Source: Protonemura montana (lineage: Eukaryota > Arthropoda > Insecta > Plecoptera > Nemouridae). From it: a stretch of 64,000 nucleotides of DNA. Position 1 is the stretch's first letter. Each line of letters begins with the position of its first letter. Shown piece by piece: positions 47,901 to 60,047 of this stretch. Where the stretch lies: the NCBI GenBank assembly GCA_947568835.1, contig OX387602.1, positions 15,799,021-15,863,020 on the forward strand. Direction: 5' to 3'. The position numbers were made by a program, and so were the translations under genes. The notes beneath the pieces are model-generated. The model was not told where the DNA came from, did no database searches, and saw nothing but the letters and a program-made list of their open reading frames with translations.

Positions 47901-50900
47901 TGTCGAAGTTCGTTCACACCACATGTGAATCTCGTTTGGTCAAGCGACGAGACACGTTGCGAAACGTTGGATTTGAGTCAGCCGTAAAGCAGCAAGGATC
48001 GTCTCTGAAAAAAAAAACATCGCAAAACTCGATCCATCTTGCTTGTGAACCAAGCTCCAGCATCTCTGTGATGACGTTGGAATCACGCTCGAGTCAAACT
48101 GAAACAGAACATATAATTAGCATAGCGAACACTTTTAAGATATAGTCTCATCTTACTTTTCCTCCAAGGAATTATTTGATTTCATCAGTAGACAATTGCG
48201 TGTTGAGGTGGAAACGAAAATCACAATTAGTTGTCACGGTTACCGCCTTGTCGCCCGCACCACCCTCCCGTGGGCGCTCGTGGGCGGCCGGGACGCCCTT
48301 ACCCTTTATAAGGCGCTGCTCGCCCGATGGGTATTCGACTTGTTTGACGAGCCGTGGGCGGAAAGACTATTGCCGTCTTCCTGCTTGTTTACGGCGTCGT
48401 TTTACCCATGTTTCTACGACGTGCTTGCGATCGCTCAACATGTATATAGCGTCTTAGCTAGTAATTTACTTTGCCCGTCCATGCTATGAGAACTCAAATA
48501 TATGCTAAGGCCATTACTACTGGTGACTTGTCGCAGAATCTGGTGGTTCTTGCGTCCCTGAGAGATGAGAGTGACATTTTAAAGAGCGAATTAACATGTT
48601 AATGGTGAGAAAATGTACCAGACAAAGTAAGGTTGTCACCAATGTCACCGTTGCGACGTCTTCGGTCTACACCTCCAGTATTTCTAAACCTTACTACGTC
48701 AAGGATTTGACCAGCGCATGAGGGAGCTTGCTGTTGGCTCCAAATAAGTGGGGGTCCAAATGCCATTCGAAACAGATATTCGAATTGACGCGGATAATGC
48801 TTTCCAAAGAATTCCCATCCCAGAGCAGTTCCACTCTTAGATCCAATCCATAACGGATGGACGGGAAGTTCTAACATAGTTTCTTGTTTGAACTTTTTTT
48901 TAATGGCGTTTGTTTTTCTTCTGTTGCAGGAAGTTTTACACACAATTTGTTCGCCAAACGGCCAAGTTCTGCGCATCGTCATCTTCAAGAAAAATGGTGT
49001 ACAGGCGATGGTGGAATATCCTTTAATGCACAATAATTTATGTTTGCTGAAAAGCGAGCGCCTTATTTCTTTGTCAGATGATGTGCTTCTATTTTATAGT
49101 ATACAGAAGCCGTGTAGCAAACTCTAGAAAACATGTTTCCCACCCATCGTAGAAAAGCCAATATTGGGAAACCAGTATCTGATATCGACTTTGTTTCCGT
49201 TTACCGCCGATCTGATTTTCAAGTACCTGTGCTGTGAAAATGAAGTTCGATTAATTTGTCAAATTGACACCAAAACGTCCCGTGTGTGCAAATAGCCTGG
49301 GGTGCTATTTGACCAGGGGTGGGGTGGGTGGGTCCTATTGCAATCCTACTCCCGAGTCCCCTGCTACGACGGGTCACAGCGGCCGTACCGTACTTCACAT
49401 TGTCAATGGAATGGAACATTTAATTAACCTAAATATCACGACACATTAGCGCTGCAAGCAGTAAACCAGATCCATGCCATTCCATTTCCTAATTGCATTT
49501 TATACGTTTTACTTTCATGCAGTCTAGATTTACGTGCGTCGGTGCCTACATATCAATGTACTGCGCGAATCCAATTTCGAATTCCCAGATCGTTCTCGCA
49601 AATGATTCATTATTTGCTCTGAAGATTTAACAATGGGTTATACGAACGAGTGCCGTTGGGCGTCGTCATTTGGCATGGTGGGTGCACTGCTACCTGATAT
49701 AAAAATCGTAACTCGATATGAAATCGTGCGACGATCGGCCCGCTTTGCTCGTGGCGTGTCTGCAATATTGCTCGGAGCTCGCCAATGATGAGCACTGGAG
49801 CGGAGTACACCGAGCGAGTTAGTGGTCCTTCCACGTCGAGAAGGTACGAAGCCCAAGAACTCAGCCCTCTCCTCACCACGCAATTCCCTCGTGGTTGTTT
49901 ACTTTAATAGCTAAATGTACAATTGAGACAACATTGAAGCCTGCTTGAGTACAAGCTGTTGTCTTAGTCCAACTCCTTGGAGAGTGATTCCACCTCGGCT
50001 TTAATCAACTGCTATGCCTTGTCCTTTGAAGAGTCATGGAGCCTAAGACTTACGAGGTCGGGTTATGTGTTGCCAGATTGGTAACACACCAGGGATGCTT
50101 TCATTGCTGGATTCTCGAGGATCCCTTCACCGAATCAAAGTTATTGTAATTTGATTGTTGCCTGTAATAACAAGCTGTACCACTTCTCTATAAATGCCTC
50201 TCTAAGAAAATCGACTGCGTCCATTTCCTGTGGTTAAGGATGGCGTTTTCCCACTAGCAACCGAAGCACAGATTACTGCTGGTCACGCCAAAGTCTCGTC
50301 AGTCGGAAGAGGTTCGATCATGAGACCAATGGAAGGAGTGCTAGGTGGTTGAGGTGACGGTGGGTGGGTGGGTCGGTCGGTTCCTCGTTAGTACAGGGCT
50401 GTCGACGACCCAATGAATCACACACGACTCTAACGTAATACGGAATTCGCTCGGTGGAACTGTTATTTGATTCCTCGTGGAGAACGCAACCACAGAGAGC
50501 GGACGTTGTAACGTTGTCACCGTAAACCGGGCACTAGTATTTGCTTATGTGTGTGATGTTTCAAATGCTGCTAGGGGTTTTGTTACTGCGGGGAAACAGT
50601 GCACATTCTGAAAAGTGACATCGGTCGTATTTGTTTAGAACCGTTTGAAAACATACAAAGTTTGTTTTTAATTGACGCTTTGCGAACGAATCCGTATAAC
50701 AGTTGAATATTTTGACTTGCTAGTGAAGCTCGTCTCTGAATGTGTGTTTCAAACGTCACCTTTTTTTCTTGTGTCGAATGACTTTTCCGACGTTGCGACT
50801 TTGCTGGTCAAGCATATCTCTCGTGGCATGTGACCTAGAATTGCCATGAATATTTATTTCTGGATTTGGTATATGCCTCTTTTTTATAACGCATAATTTA

Positions 50901-53900
50901 AATGGTTTTCGCTAGGCACCGTCGGCAAATGGGAGTCGGGAAAAACCGCAAAAAAGCGGGACGTAGCGAGCTGTGCTCATAGCTTGCTCATATTAAAAAT
51001 TAAAAATACAATTCGGGTTTTAATACTTTTATTGATTCCGGGTTAGCAATAAAAAAGGAATATACTCGTTTTTTTGCCACGACTCTTTAACATGCTTCAA
51101 CCTTTCAACGCCATGTTTTCTCGTCTGTTTTTCCAGCACTTCGTAATAAAAATAACACCACTCGACTGAGATTCTTTGATGCGAGTTGCATTTTCATCAA
51201 AGGTGTTTAGATATTTTTTTCTGCTAACTTAATGCATATTCAATAACGATATTTTATGAATACATATTAGATACAATGGCCTGGAGCGGATAAAATTCTG
51301 CTTTTATAAAATCATCCTTGATTTTCGCTTGTGAGAGCAGAAAAAAGGGAAGCACGTTCCCTAGACCCTCATCCTTTGCGAGTTTTATATTACGCTATAG
51401 GAAATGCAATTTGAGGCAATTACTCGATAAACTAGCCGGTAGACGTAAAAGTATAGCTACACTGGATTTTAACGTCAGGCCGTTTGAAGGGCTGGAAAGA
51501 GCCGTAGAATGGACGTGGATGGCAGACAGCCCCTTAATGCAGTTATCGACAGTAACACCGATGCTCATCACCCTACTTACGTGAGGTGCTCTCTCATGCC
51601 AACGCCATCGTATTTACTCCCACTGAGCACCTAACAGAATGACACTCTTTAGCTCTCCTAATGGTCGAATGCCTTATAAATCTCTTCCTAAACAGCTGCG
51701 GACTAATTTATTAATACTAAATCTTTTCGAGCGCGGTTTGGTTTTCATCATCGGATGATTGATGAAGAGGTGAGTTGTCACCATTGGCACCGGTTAGTGG
51801 CCGGTTTGTGTCCGCAGATTCCTCCTGCCGCTAGCAGATCACCGAAGAATGTCTGCACGTTCTCATCTCTTGTGCGCAAAGCGTACGCATTTTTCTCTCG
51901 ATTTATTAACTGCACGCCAGTCCGTATAACGAACAACCGCAGCGCTAGTTCCTGATAAAAATAATTCTTTCCCGTGCAAGCGTCTCGAACGGAATGGTCG
52001 GCGCATTCGTTTCCGTCATTCCATTTTTCCACGAGCCGGTAATTGGAGCCGTAAACCCAGTTTTATGAGACAAGTTACGGGCGAGTGAAGCGTAGCGTCT
52101 TATAAATCAACCACAAAGACAATATACAAGACAATTTTTCGCATTTTAGAAGAGAATAGATAATGGGTATAACGTCGAGCAATCGTAGCGTTAGGAATGT
52201 ATGTATCTTCTTTAGGTATATAAGAAAGTAGTACGGAATGTGCAGAGCAAAATTGTCTCGAGTAAAGTCTTCGCTCGACTCACCGATCACCTATGAAGTA
52301 ACGCTCAATTCCTTATCGCGAATCCAGACTTCCGGTAATTTTCCTAGCCACAACTTTTTTCGAGCTGCAGCTTGATCTTTCCCACTCAATAACCACTTGG
52401 TGCATTTCGCCGCTCGCCGATAACTCTTATAAGGCGTCTTCCGAGTCTCGCCGTAGTAAATCATCATCGACTACATAAACTAGTCGGGCGCTCGTGAAGT
52501 GCGCTTTTCCTACTAAGATGCACTTCGTCTCAGAGTTTCCCGACAAGAACTGCTCAAGATATTTCACAGCAAGTTTCTAAAAGTTTTATCAGCGTCGTCC
52601 ACGACGAAGTTTTTGGGGAAACGGCAATAATAATAATCGTATGGGATGTCTTGATCGTGAATCTTTCGTTCTAGCATGTTTTTTAAGTGGATTTGATCGC
52701 GAAATCTGTCACGTCGCTGGGTCTTGGGGAGACTACGCTTGGGCCGCTAGATTAGCTCTCATATTCATATGTAAAACCCCAAGGAAAGGGCGCTCGCTGC
52801 TTGAAGCGTGCCGGGTGCATACGAATTAGCAGCTTAAATCAGCGTGCTGGCGTCGGGGACGTTTTGGCACGGGGGGGGGGCTACACTTTTTTGCTTCCCT
52901 AAATGCTCCTGCTTACTTTGAAAAGTCTGATGATGTAACGTACCGGCACGTTCGAACACTTGACGCGAATTCGATGAGCTAAAACGGTGAAAAAGGGAGT
53001 ATGCTGAATTGCTCTTGTACCACGGGTATTATAAAATCATGTGAGCGTTGTGTTCTGCACATAACTTTCAATTAAAATGAGCGCTTTCATTTATAATCAC
53101 CTGGTGAATAGGTCGGTATATAACGAATTTCATCGTGATAAAATGTCGCCAGAAATTATCCTCGAATGACGACAATCTAGGGCAGGCGTGCGGGCAAACG
53201 GCACCATTATCAAAATCAGGATTCCAAACAGGGAGTGCTTACAATCTGGCTTACCAACTGTGCTAAATTATTATAATTGCCGGTGGTGGAAACCATTATG
53301 AAATAGTATCATTATAGTTCCACCACAGGTTCCACCACCCCTTGGAGCTATTCTCTACGTAGCATAGCTGTACGATGTATACATTGGCAGCAGCGTATAG
53401 CATTTACATTCACAGATTTTCCAGTCAAATTGCTCATGCTGTGATGCACCCATTTATCAAATATTTCCGATTCCGACTAGCTTTGAAATCGCTTTGACAT
53501 ATCGCCATGCAATTTCGATCGCCGAGACACTAAAATGAGGTCCAATCTGTGTCGAATCATGTTCGAAATTAACTTTGCAATGCATTCATGGGTACGGAAA
53601 TAATTGCCGCGACCAGGTTTCACGTATTTTTCCCCTTCTTGGTTTATTGGACGTTGTCAGTGAAATTGCCGCACGCAAAAAGCTTCTGCGTAAAACGTGC
53701 GTATCGCCAATAAAAGTAGGGATGCGTAAATATAACGATCTTGATTGTTTATGGCTCATTTCGTGAACCTATGTAGGGGTCACCATTACTCGCTTCAAGT
53801 GGCTTGCTCCAAAACGCCACCTGAGATAACTCTGATGTGCGGCCATTCTCATCCATCTCCGCCAAACTCTGTCCACGTGAAGACCAATTAATACATTGTG

Positions 53901-56900
53901 TTCAATTGCAATCTTTCGTGCCCTACCTCTATATTGTACACAACGATATGTTGGTGTATGAACATGTCTATATTTATGTCGGTTTCTTGTAACGATTGGA
54001 ATGAACCACGTACATCGCGTTACCTTCACAGTACCTCCGACTCCCAAAGGCCCCTTCCGCGCCCTTCCTAATTTTGTCTAAGAAGTTTCCCATCTTACGA
54101 ATGTCACCTAGCAGCTCGCTCCATTTGTTTAGCGCGGCACCCGCCGTAGCGCCAACCCCTGCGGTATGCGTCGTGGTTTGATTCAGCCCGCGACGCCGAC
54201 GACGCCGTCGTGATCGTCTTGACACACCGAACGAAGCCATGGCTTCCTCCCCAATCTCTTTCCACGTATTTAATTAGCAGCCGCTCCTTGCCACCGGCTC
54301 AAGAGATGAAGGATTCCTGTTTATCCTCATCTTGTGTGCGTAGTAAGAATCAAATCTGGGATCACGATCCAGGATTAAGGATGTAGGAACGGGATTGGGT
54401 AGATAGTCACGCGCGTAGTGCCGTACCGGTGTGGCGGGGATGAAGGATTCAGGATGAGGAGGTGGGGTGGTGGGGTAGGGGAATGCACTATGGCTGGAGG
54501 GAAGCGGTATAGATAGAGTGGTAATTAGGTTATTCTTCCCTACCTAACCAGATTACCTGACTTCAATGCATAACGAACTAGTGTACCTCCAGCTCCTTCA
54601 GCGTAGCGGCTGACTGGGACCAACATCCGATGTTATTTCTCTTCTATCGGAACGAATGAGAATTCTTTTCGTCGATAATTTCTTTTCTCCCTGGCGCTGA
54701 AACAAGTTGTTTTTCTTTACAATGATAACCGAATTCTTGGTGCAATTTCATTCTTGATTGGTTGCATTATCGTTCCGTGGCGCTAACCACACCGCGGCGC
54801 TGAATTGCCCTGGTTTCTACCGAGAGGAGAGCCGACGCTATTGCCCGGGCGCGGGCGCGTGGACACCGACGCTTTCTTTCAATTATTTCGGCGATAACGC
54901 CGCGTTACGGTCGTCACCTGCTCCCCTAACTTCTTTAACTCGTTGGCCTCGTCTTGCTCCTTGTCTTACGAGCCGGAACTCCATTATTGGCCCCATAAGC
55001 TATCAGCTCTCCGCGTCGTTGCCCGTCACAATCCCATCGTCGTCGTACTGGACCGGTGCTGGTCTGGCGCTAGACTTTTATAAGCCATATCAATAAAGGT
55101 AGATGGCTTTTGAGCATATTGCCTTTGAGCTCCATTCAAGTTCGTTGTGTGCTTCCGTTCGTAATTTAACCATGTGCACATACGGGGAAGAAAGAACGGA
55201 AATCTGTTTTAATAGATTGCTGTGGCCCAATAAATATAATGCTTTATTTTTCAGTTTCCCTTTCTATAAGTGTTTGATGGTACGGTTTGCTCGCCATGGT
55301 TTCTTGGCGGTCGTAAAACAAGAACACAAAAGTGGGAGACATTGCCAATAGAGGCCGGAGTCGAGCGATAAATTTCGAATAAAATTGAATCTTCTATCTT
55401 CACTCGGTCCGCTGGTTCGCATACTTCATGTCCTCGAAGAGACAAAAGTTTACCCCCCCCCCCCCCCCTCTCCTCTCCGCGACCTCTTCGCGAGACGTGC
55501 GCCGCGCTGGCAGGAAAACATTTATTGTCAAACACAGCTGTCCAAATAATTCGATTTAATTGACGCGATAAAAAACGTTCGCTCGGCGACGGCGGCGAAA
55601 ACTTCTGTTCTCCAAACGTCAAAACTCTAGTCGACAATATGATCGGAACTTTATTTTTCTCTTAATCTTCCAATATCCGCGTGTTGAATTCGAATCGATT
55701 GGCACGGCCAGTCTTTACTCTCAACGGCCACCTTGGAGAAATTCACACTGAAGTCGCGACGCGCGAGGAAGACGCCCGGCGTCTCTTATAGTCTGCGAAA
55801 CGACGACGCCGACGCCACGTTCGGGCGTAACGACGTCGCGGCGTCGGCGTCGGCAGGACCGCCAGGACCACCAAACCGGAACCGGCGACTAATGACTCGG
55901 AAGAACGACGCCGCCCCGCAAGATAACTTAACTGGTCATCACCTCGGCGTGATCTTCTAATAAAGACCGGTTGCAGAATTCTTCCCAGGCCGATAATTCG
56001 ACGTTTACCGACGCGGTTTAGCTGCGGCCGTATATTTGTACTGGTGCCCGATTAATTTTTACAAACTTTAATAAAAAAACTTTATTAAGTATGTACATCA
56101 AGTTTCATATCTCCGATGCACTTGTGTCTTACACATTTTATGCGATATTTTAACGTCACGAAGTGTTTTAGTACCGTTTTTTCACTTAGTTCTTTGCTAG
56201 CAATTTTATAGCCGCTATTAATATCTGGCGGTGCGAGTTTACGGTGGTATATTCTATGTCACGTGCAAATGAATTCGATGCTACAATGATTGCACGGCCG
56301 TACGACCGGCACGCGGAGCAGCGACCACAGTATAGGTACTTGCTTGGCGAATTTTTCGGAAACGCGAGAAAACATTGCATAGCACCGTGCGTTATAGTCA
56401 GCCGTTATATTGTCTACGTGCCAGACGAATATTTGCAATCATTTTCATGTTGAAACCCAGTTTTAATTATTACTTTTACTCCGTGACCCGGCAGCGGTAT
56501 CACGGCATTTGTTTTTCGTTTGACGCTTTTCATTCAACCAAACCCACAGACTGTATTTGTTTTTCGTCTCTCTCAAATTCAAACTTCCAAAACAAATATA
56601 TTTCCAATTGCCAAGTAGATTCACTTGGGTTCGTTATTTTAACTACAGTGCATTTCTCTGTGCACTCGTGTACCTACAGTCTCAATTTTGATCTCATTAG
56701 TGAATTAACAAGGTGCCGATTTCAAAATTGAAACCCCAACAAAATTCACCGCGAAGTAATATAATTACTCGTGTGAAATGTCGATGAAATAAATCCATCC
56801 CTTAACGACTTGAGCTCTAACTAATATCACCTCCATACTACGTACATCGCACATGGTATTACTTGTATCTGGTCATATATTACAAGCTCTACCAATTCCG

Positions 56901-58075
56901 ACAGAGCACTGCTTTTCCAATTACCAATCTAGCAATTGAAACCACGCTTGTTATTCTAATGATCGTGCCATAGCGTCTATCCGAAACTCTGCGTTCGACA
57001 GCAGGCCACAGTTCGATCTCTCGTCGATGCACTGCAATAGTTTTTCACTGGGCCACGCATTCCGACTCATCGGTTATTCGCATCTAGACGCCCCGGCCCA
57101 TATGCCCATTGACCAGACGCGACCCAGGGTGGTATGGTTTCTATACGTGCGTCGAGGGACCAGTTATACATGGCTTGTGTCAATATCTGTTATAGGAATC
57201 CACATTCGGATGAATAATCCGCAAAGTGTTTCACAAACGACATGGCAAATATGCGATGGACGTTTAAAACTTTTTCATTTAACACACATTTAAATACGAG
57301 TTGTATGATAGTTGAACAGATTAAGTAAATACTAATAGAAAATAGTGTGTGCTGGCTCACAGTTCGATAAATTAGTCTTTCGTGTCAATTTTCAGTTGAT
57401 TATTCTATGGGGGGGGGGGGGTATTATTGTCCCGATCGGTAATTGATGTTCGTTGCTGACACAACGCATATCTAATTTGGTTTACCACCACATTTATGCA
57501 GTTGCAGGTCTATCTTTTGTAACAGAATGAATAATCACGTGGTTGGCTCAGATGTGGCTGTTGTGGTAGTGGATCAATATACGGCGATTGCCTTGAATAC
57601 TGTATCCAAGGGAAGGTTAAATGCATTTCAATGTTAAAACTACGATTAGTAGACGGCAATTAATCGATAGAAAGTATGTAATAAATTATTGGTTTGCCAC
57701 ACCATACACGGTATATGGTGTTGGTGCACTATGTACAAAAGTACTTTTGAAACAAAACACAGTCGCCTGATATTCCTAGTTTCGACCGGTCTAAAAAAAA
57801 ACACGTGCTCACTTGTACGCCTTCTCGTGTCCTGCCATGTAGACGGTGTTTTTGCTCCATATTTTTAGTTCATGCATATGTGTTTGCCTTTTTTTTATAT
57901 ACCTATTTATGCAAAGGTGTTTCCCATGGGAGTGACCTATGTTTTGGTATGCAAATGTGTTCCTTAACTATGTCTCACGTTTGAGAATGTAGAGTCTGCA
58001 AAGCGGGCCAAGGAGGCCCTAGGAGGAGCCGACATCTACTCGGGATGCTGCACCCTCAAGATAGACTACGCCAAG
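29978..58075 (+). CDS. sm: hnRNP L family RNA-binding protein (smooth); 3' part outside window
   Basis: hnRNP L/smooth proteins bind CA-rich RNA and control splicing. Visible exons: 29978–30046, 30769–30821, 33984–34053, 48930–49015 and 57979–58075; 125 codons in frame. Exons 1–2 give a low-complexity N-terminus with a basic nuclear-signal-like KRQR and RRKR. Exons 3–5 give RRM2: VNHVLLFTVINPVYPIT, then RIVIFKKNGVQAMVEFENV, then AKRAKEALGGADIYSGCC and TLKIDYAK. RNP-like residues and loop match animal hnRNP L. The last donor (58076) is GT, and RRM3/4 must lie past 64,000. No RRM1 exon was found between exons 2 and 3, although these two exons are phase-compatible as they stand. Intron 4 is AT–AC, U12 type. 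Intron sizes: 0.7, 3.2, 14.9 and 9.0 kb. Exons 3–5 are certain; exons 1–2 are supported by splice sites, phase and position. Confidence 0.9.
30047..30768. other. smooth intron 1
   Basis: A 0.7-kb AT-rich intron that must also serve as upstream region for FBXO28. Nothing else was recognised. Confidence 0.45.
30822..33983. other. smooth intron 2
   Basis: A 3.2-kb intron. RRM1 exons of an hnRNP L protein were expected here; I scanned for its usual blocks (VVHVR, MPKKRQALVEFE) on both strands and did not find them. It contains a poly-G tract at 32240–32253 and CpG-richer DNA near 32,040–32,400. Confidence 0.5.
32240..32253. repeat. Poly-G run (14 G)
   Basis: Fourteen consecutive G inside a longer G-rich stretch from about 32225. 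First of six such runs in smooth introns. Confidence 0.9.
34956..35003. repeat. Four-copy 12-base tandem repeat
   Basis: The unit TGGTCAATGCGC is perfect three times (34956, 34980, 34992), with one diverged unit (TATCCGATGCGG) in second place. Confidence 0.85.
36085..36105. repeat. (TA)n microsatellite
   Basis: About ten TA units, ending in TATGTATAC. Confidence 0.8.
46594..46608. repeat. Poly-G run (15 G)
   Basis: Fifteen consecutive G within smooth intron 3. Confidence 0.9.
52871..52880. repeat. Poly-G run (10 G)
   Basis: Ten consecutive G in the AT–AC intron. Confidence 0.85.
54780..55960. promoter_or_regulatory. CpG-dense region in the AT–AC intron
   Basis: CpG is frequent at 54,780–55,060 and especially at 55,740–55,880 (runs such as GACGACGCCGACGCC and GTCGCGGCGTCGGCGTCGGC). 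The rest of the intron is AT-rich. It could be an internal promoter, an enhancer or an alternative first exon of smooth. A 75-codon ORF at 55733–55960 follows the repetitive GAC/GCC pattern and is not claimed as a gene. Confidence 0.4.
55453..55468. repeat. Poly-C run (16 C)
   Basis: Sixteen consecutive C (poly-G on the minus strand) in the AT–AC intron. Confidence 0.9.
57409..57421. repeat. Poly-G run (13 G)
   Basis: Thirteen consecutive G about 560 bases before the end of the AT–AC intron. Confidence 0.9.
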
Positions 58076-59799
58076 GTAAGAATCTACACATTGTTACTAT
58101 ATGCAAGTACAACAGGGGTCGACAATGCAACGATCGCCGACGGGGTTTTTCGTAGTTTGCTCTGCTTGCACCGAGGAAAAGTCTCTTCGAATTCGTCAGT
58201 CGTCACGCAGGAAGAACACGGGAGAAAGCTTTCCGGGAGATTGTCTTTTTACTTCCTGCTGTTTTGGTTTACGACCCCTATAGTACGGTAAACTTTTTGA
58301 AGAAAAAAAAATTGGGTCTTATTTTTATATAAATTATTCTTTTGTGGGGGACAAACTTTAGGTTTCATATTTTTTAGCATAGAACAAGCGACAATGTAAT
58401 CCTGAGATAAAGTACACTATTTTCACGGTCTTTGAAGCAATTCGGTTTCCACATGAACCTGGCACCTCCATCGTTGAAGGTGAGGCTTGTAGAGGTTCGA
58501 CTGTGCGATGAAGTTGCCCTTCCCTATTTTTCTTCGATACACTAGACAGTTGGCGTGTCAAAGGTCCTGCCCTACCCACCTCCAGTCCATCTAGCAGCAC
58601 CTATTCGATTTATTTCCGATACGAATCGTTAGATCGCCCTACTGATATCACGATTATATATTTTTGTATTATATGCCCAGCGCATTTCACTTAAGAATAA
58701 ATGCATAGCATTGTTTTCTTTCAACCAATCGGACAAAGACAAGTATTTTTAGGTGCGGTTACGGAATGCTCGTGGCAAAGGCATTCCATCTTCTGTTTTA
58801 TCTGTAAAATCTGTAAATGCACATTTTATGAATGGCGAAGCTGTAATCATGCAAATAAGTTCACAAGGGTCCTCTCGGTGAGAATAAATTGAGAGCAATG
58901 GAGCCAGGGTAAACGGCTGAGCGCGAATATGTACGGCTAGCGGTATACAGCTGTAATTGCTATCTTAACGATATAGCGGACTAAATGAATATCTATTCAC
59001 CGACCAAATTAACGCGCGCACAACAAAATGATGGTCCATTAAGATTCACACAGTGGCTTCCCTTGGTCTGTTTGCACGCCCGTCTACTTATTTATTGCCT
59101 AATAAGTTACTAGACAGAGGGATGATAGCTCGCTTCAGGACGCATGGGCTTGCCAAAAGGTAATGCGTGTACCGCCCATTACGCGTTTTGCAGACTTTAT
59201 TTGCGTGGCTCTGTCCAAGGGATGGTCGCTAATCGCTGCAACAGAAACTACCCGACGTTAAACATAAAAGGCTGATTAGTTTCGTTAGCTGCAATGGAGT
59301 TGTCTTTGGAACTCGTATAAACTCCAACGAATCCGAATTCATCTCGAGTCGTACCCACTCTAATTCGTGGCACGAACACAGTGCACCTAGGGCTGCGACA
59401 AGTTCCTTCAACTTGACGAACTTTTGCGCTTTATTTTATCGCACGGTTAAATTGTTTAAACCCCAGTTAAGCCTGTTGTTAAACCGAAAGGGTAACGGTA
59501 ACTTTGCGCTCGTGTCTTGTGTCTGTATATATTCTGTATCCGAATTACGTTGGTCTCTAGCTCGGAGGCACTAGTTGAAATTTGATTTGTTCTTTTACTA
59601 AGCACCATGTAACCAGTGAAAAAACAAAATATTGCAGCTGAACGGGTCGTTGTGTGTACCATCAAACTGTGTCCTCGTAAACTTGCCGGCTCCTTTTTCC
59701 CGCGCGTTTATTTTTGTGTGGCAAAGCAATCATTAGCGCGCAATTTTGCGCGCCGTGCGTCCGTGCAGGCCTATATCACTGGCGCATGGAATTGGGTGT

Positions 59800-59817
59800 G
59801 GGGGGGGGGGGGGGGGG
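59800..59817. repeat. Poly-G run (18 G)
   Basis: Eighteen consecutive G, the longest of the series. Confidence 0.9.
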
Positions 59818-60047
59818 ATTGTTGTTGTCGGCTCGCCACCCTCACGGGCCCCGCGGCGTACTGCCCCCAGGGGCCGGCTAACGAACATCGCTCCTGGACG
59901 GGGATGTTTCGTCGCGTCGATCCAATTATGGTGTCCACAGTCTCTGTGCGGGCCGACTGTCTCACTTAGCTGCTGCCCCATCACAGATTTAATTCTTTCT
60001 CTCTCTCTCTCTATCGTGACCTCGCCACCCCTCATCAGATAATTTTC

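Larger units (their letters stand above)
34054..48929. other. smooth intron 3 (14.9 kb)
   Basis: No coding exon could be supported. ORFs of up to 177 codons at 35.9–36.5 kb cross a (TA)n microsatellite (about 36085–36105) and show no protein-like features. It holds a 12-base tandem repeat (34956–35003), a poly-G run (46594–46608), CpG-rich patches (about 36,140–36,400 and 41,880–41,990) and CRE-like TGACGTCA sites (such as near 38,494). Size and composition suit regulatory DNA. No recognisable transposon was seen. Confidence 0.5.
49016..57978 (+). other. smooth intron 4: U12-type AT–AC intron
   Basis: The donor is GA|ATATCCTTT (49016 onward), the consensus of minor-spliceosome AT–AC introns. 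The 3' end is TTCCTTAAC at 57960–57968, a perfect U12 branch-point match, then TATGTCTCAC| ending at 57978. The branch adenosine lies about 11–12 bases from the splice site, the short distance typical of U12 introns. Joining 49015 to 57979 gives MVEFENVESAKRAK with no frame break, exactly the hnRNP L sequence. No GT–AG alternative at either end keeps this conserved segment. Contents: CpG-dense patches, three poly-G/C runs, no supported exon. Confidence 0.93.

Noticed and set aside
49011-49020. Standard GT donor at ATG|GTGGAA in smooth exon 4
   Set aside because: It would drop the conserved VEF residues and leaves no AG acceptor that restores frame. The AT–AC pair fits without change.
48599-49033. 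144-codon minus-strand ORF overlapping smooth exon 4
   Set aside because: Its start is antisense to a certain exon and no family was recognised. Kept out for lack of support.
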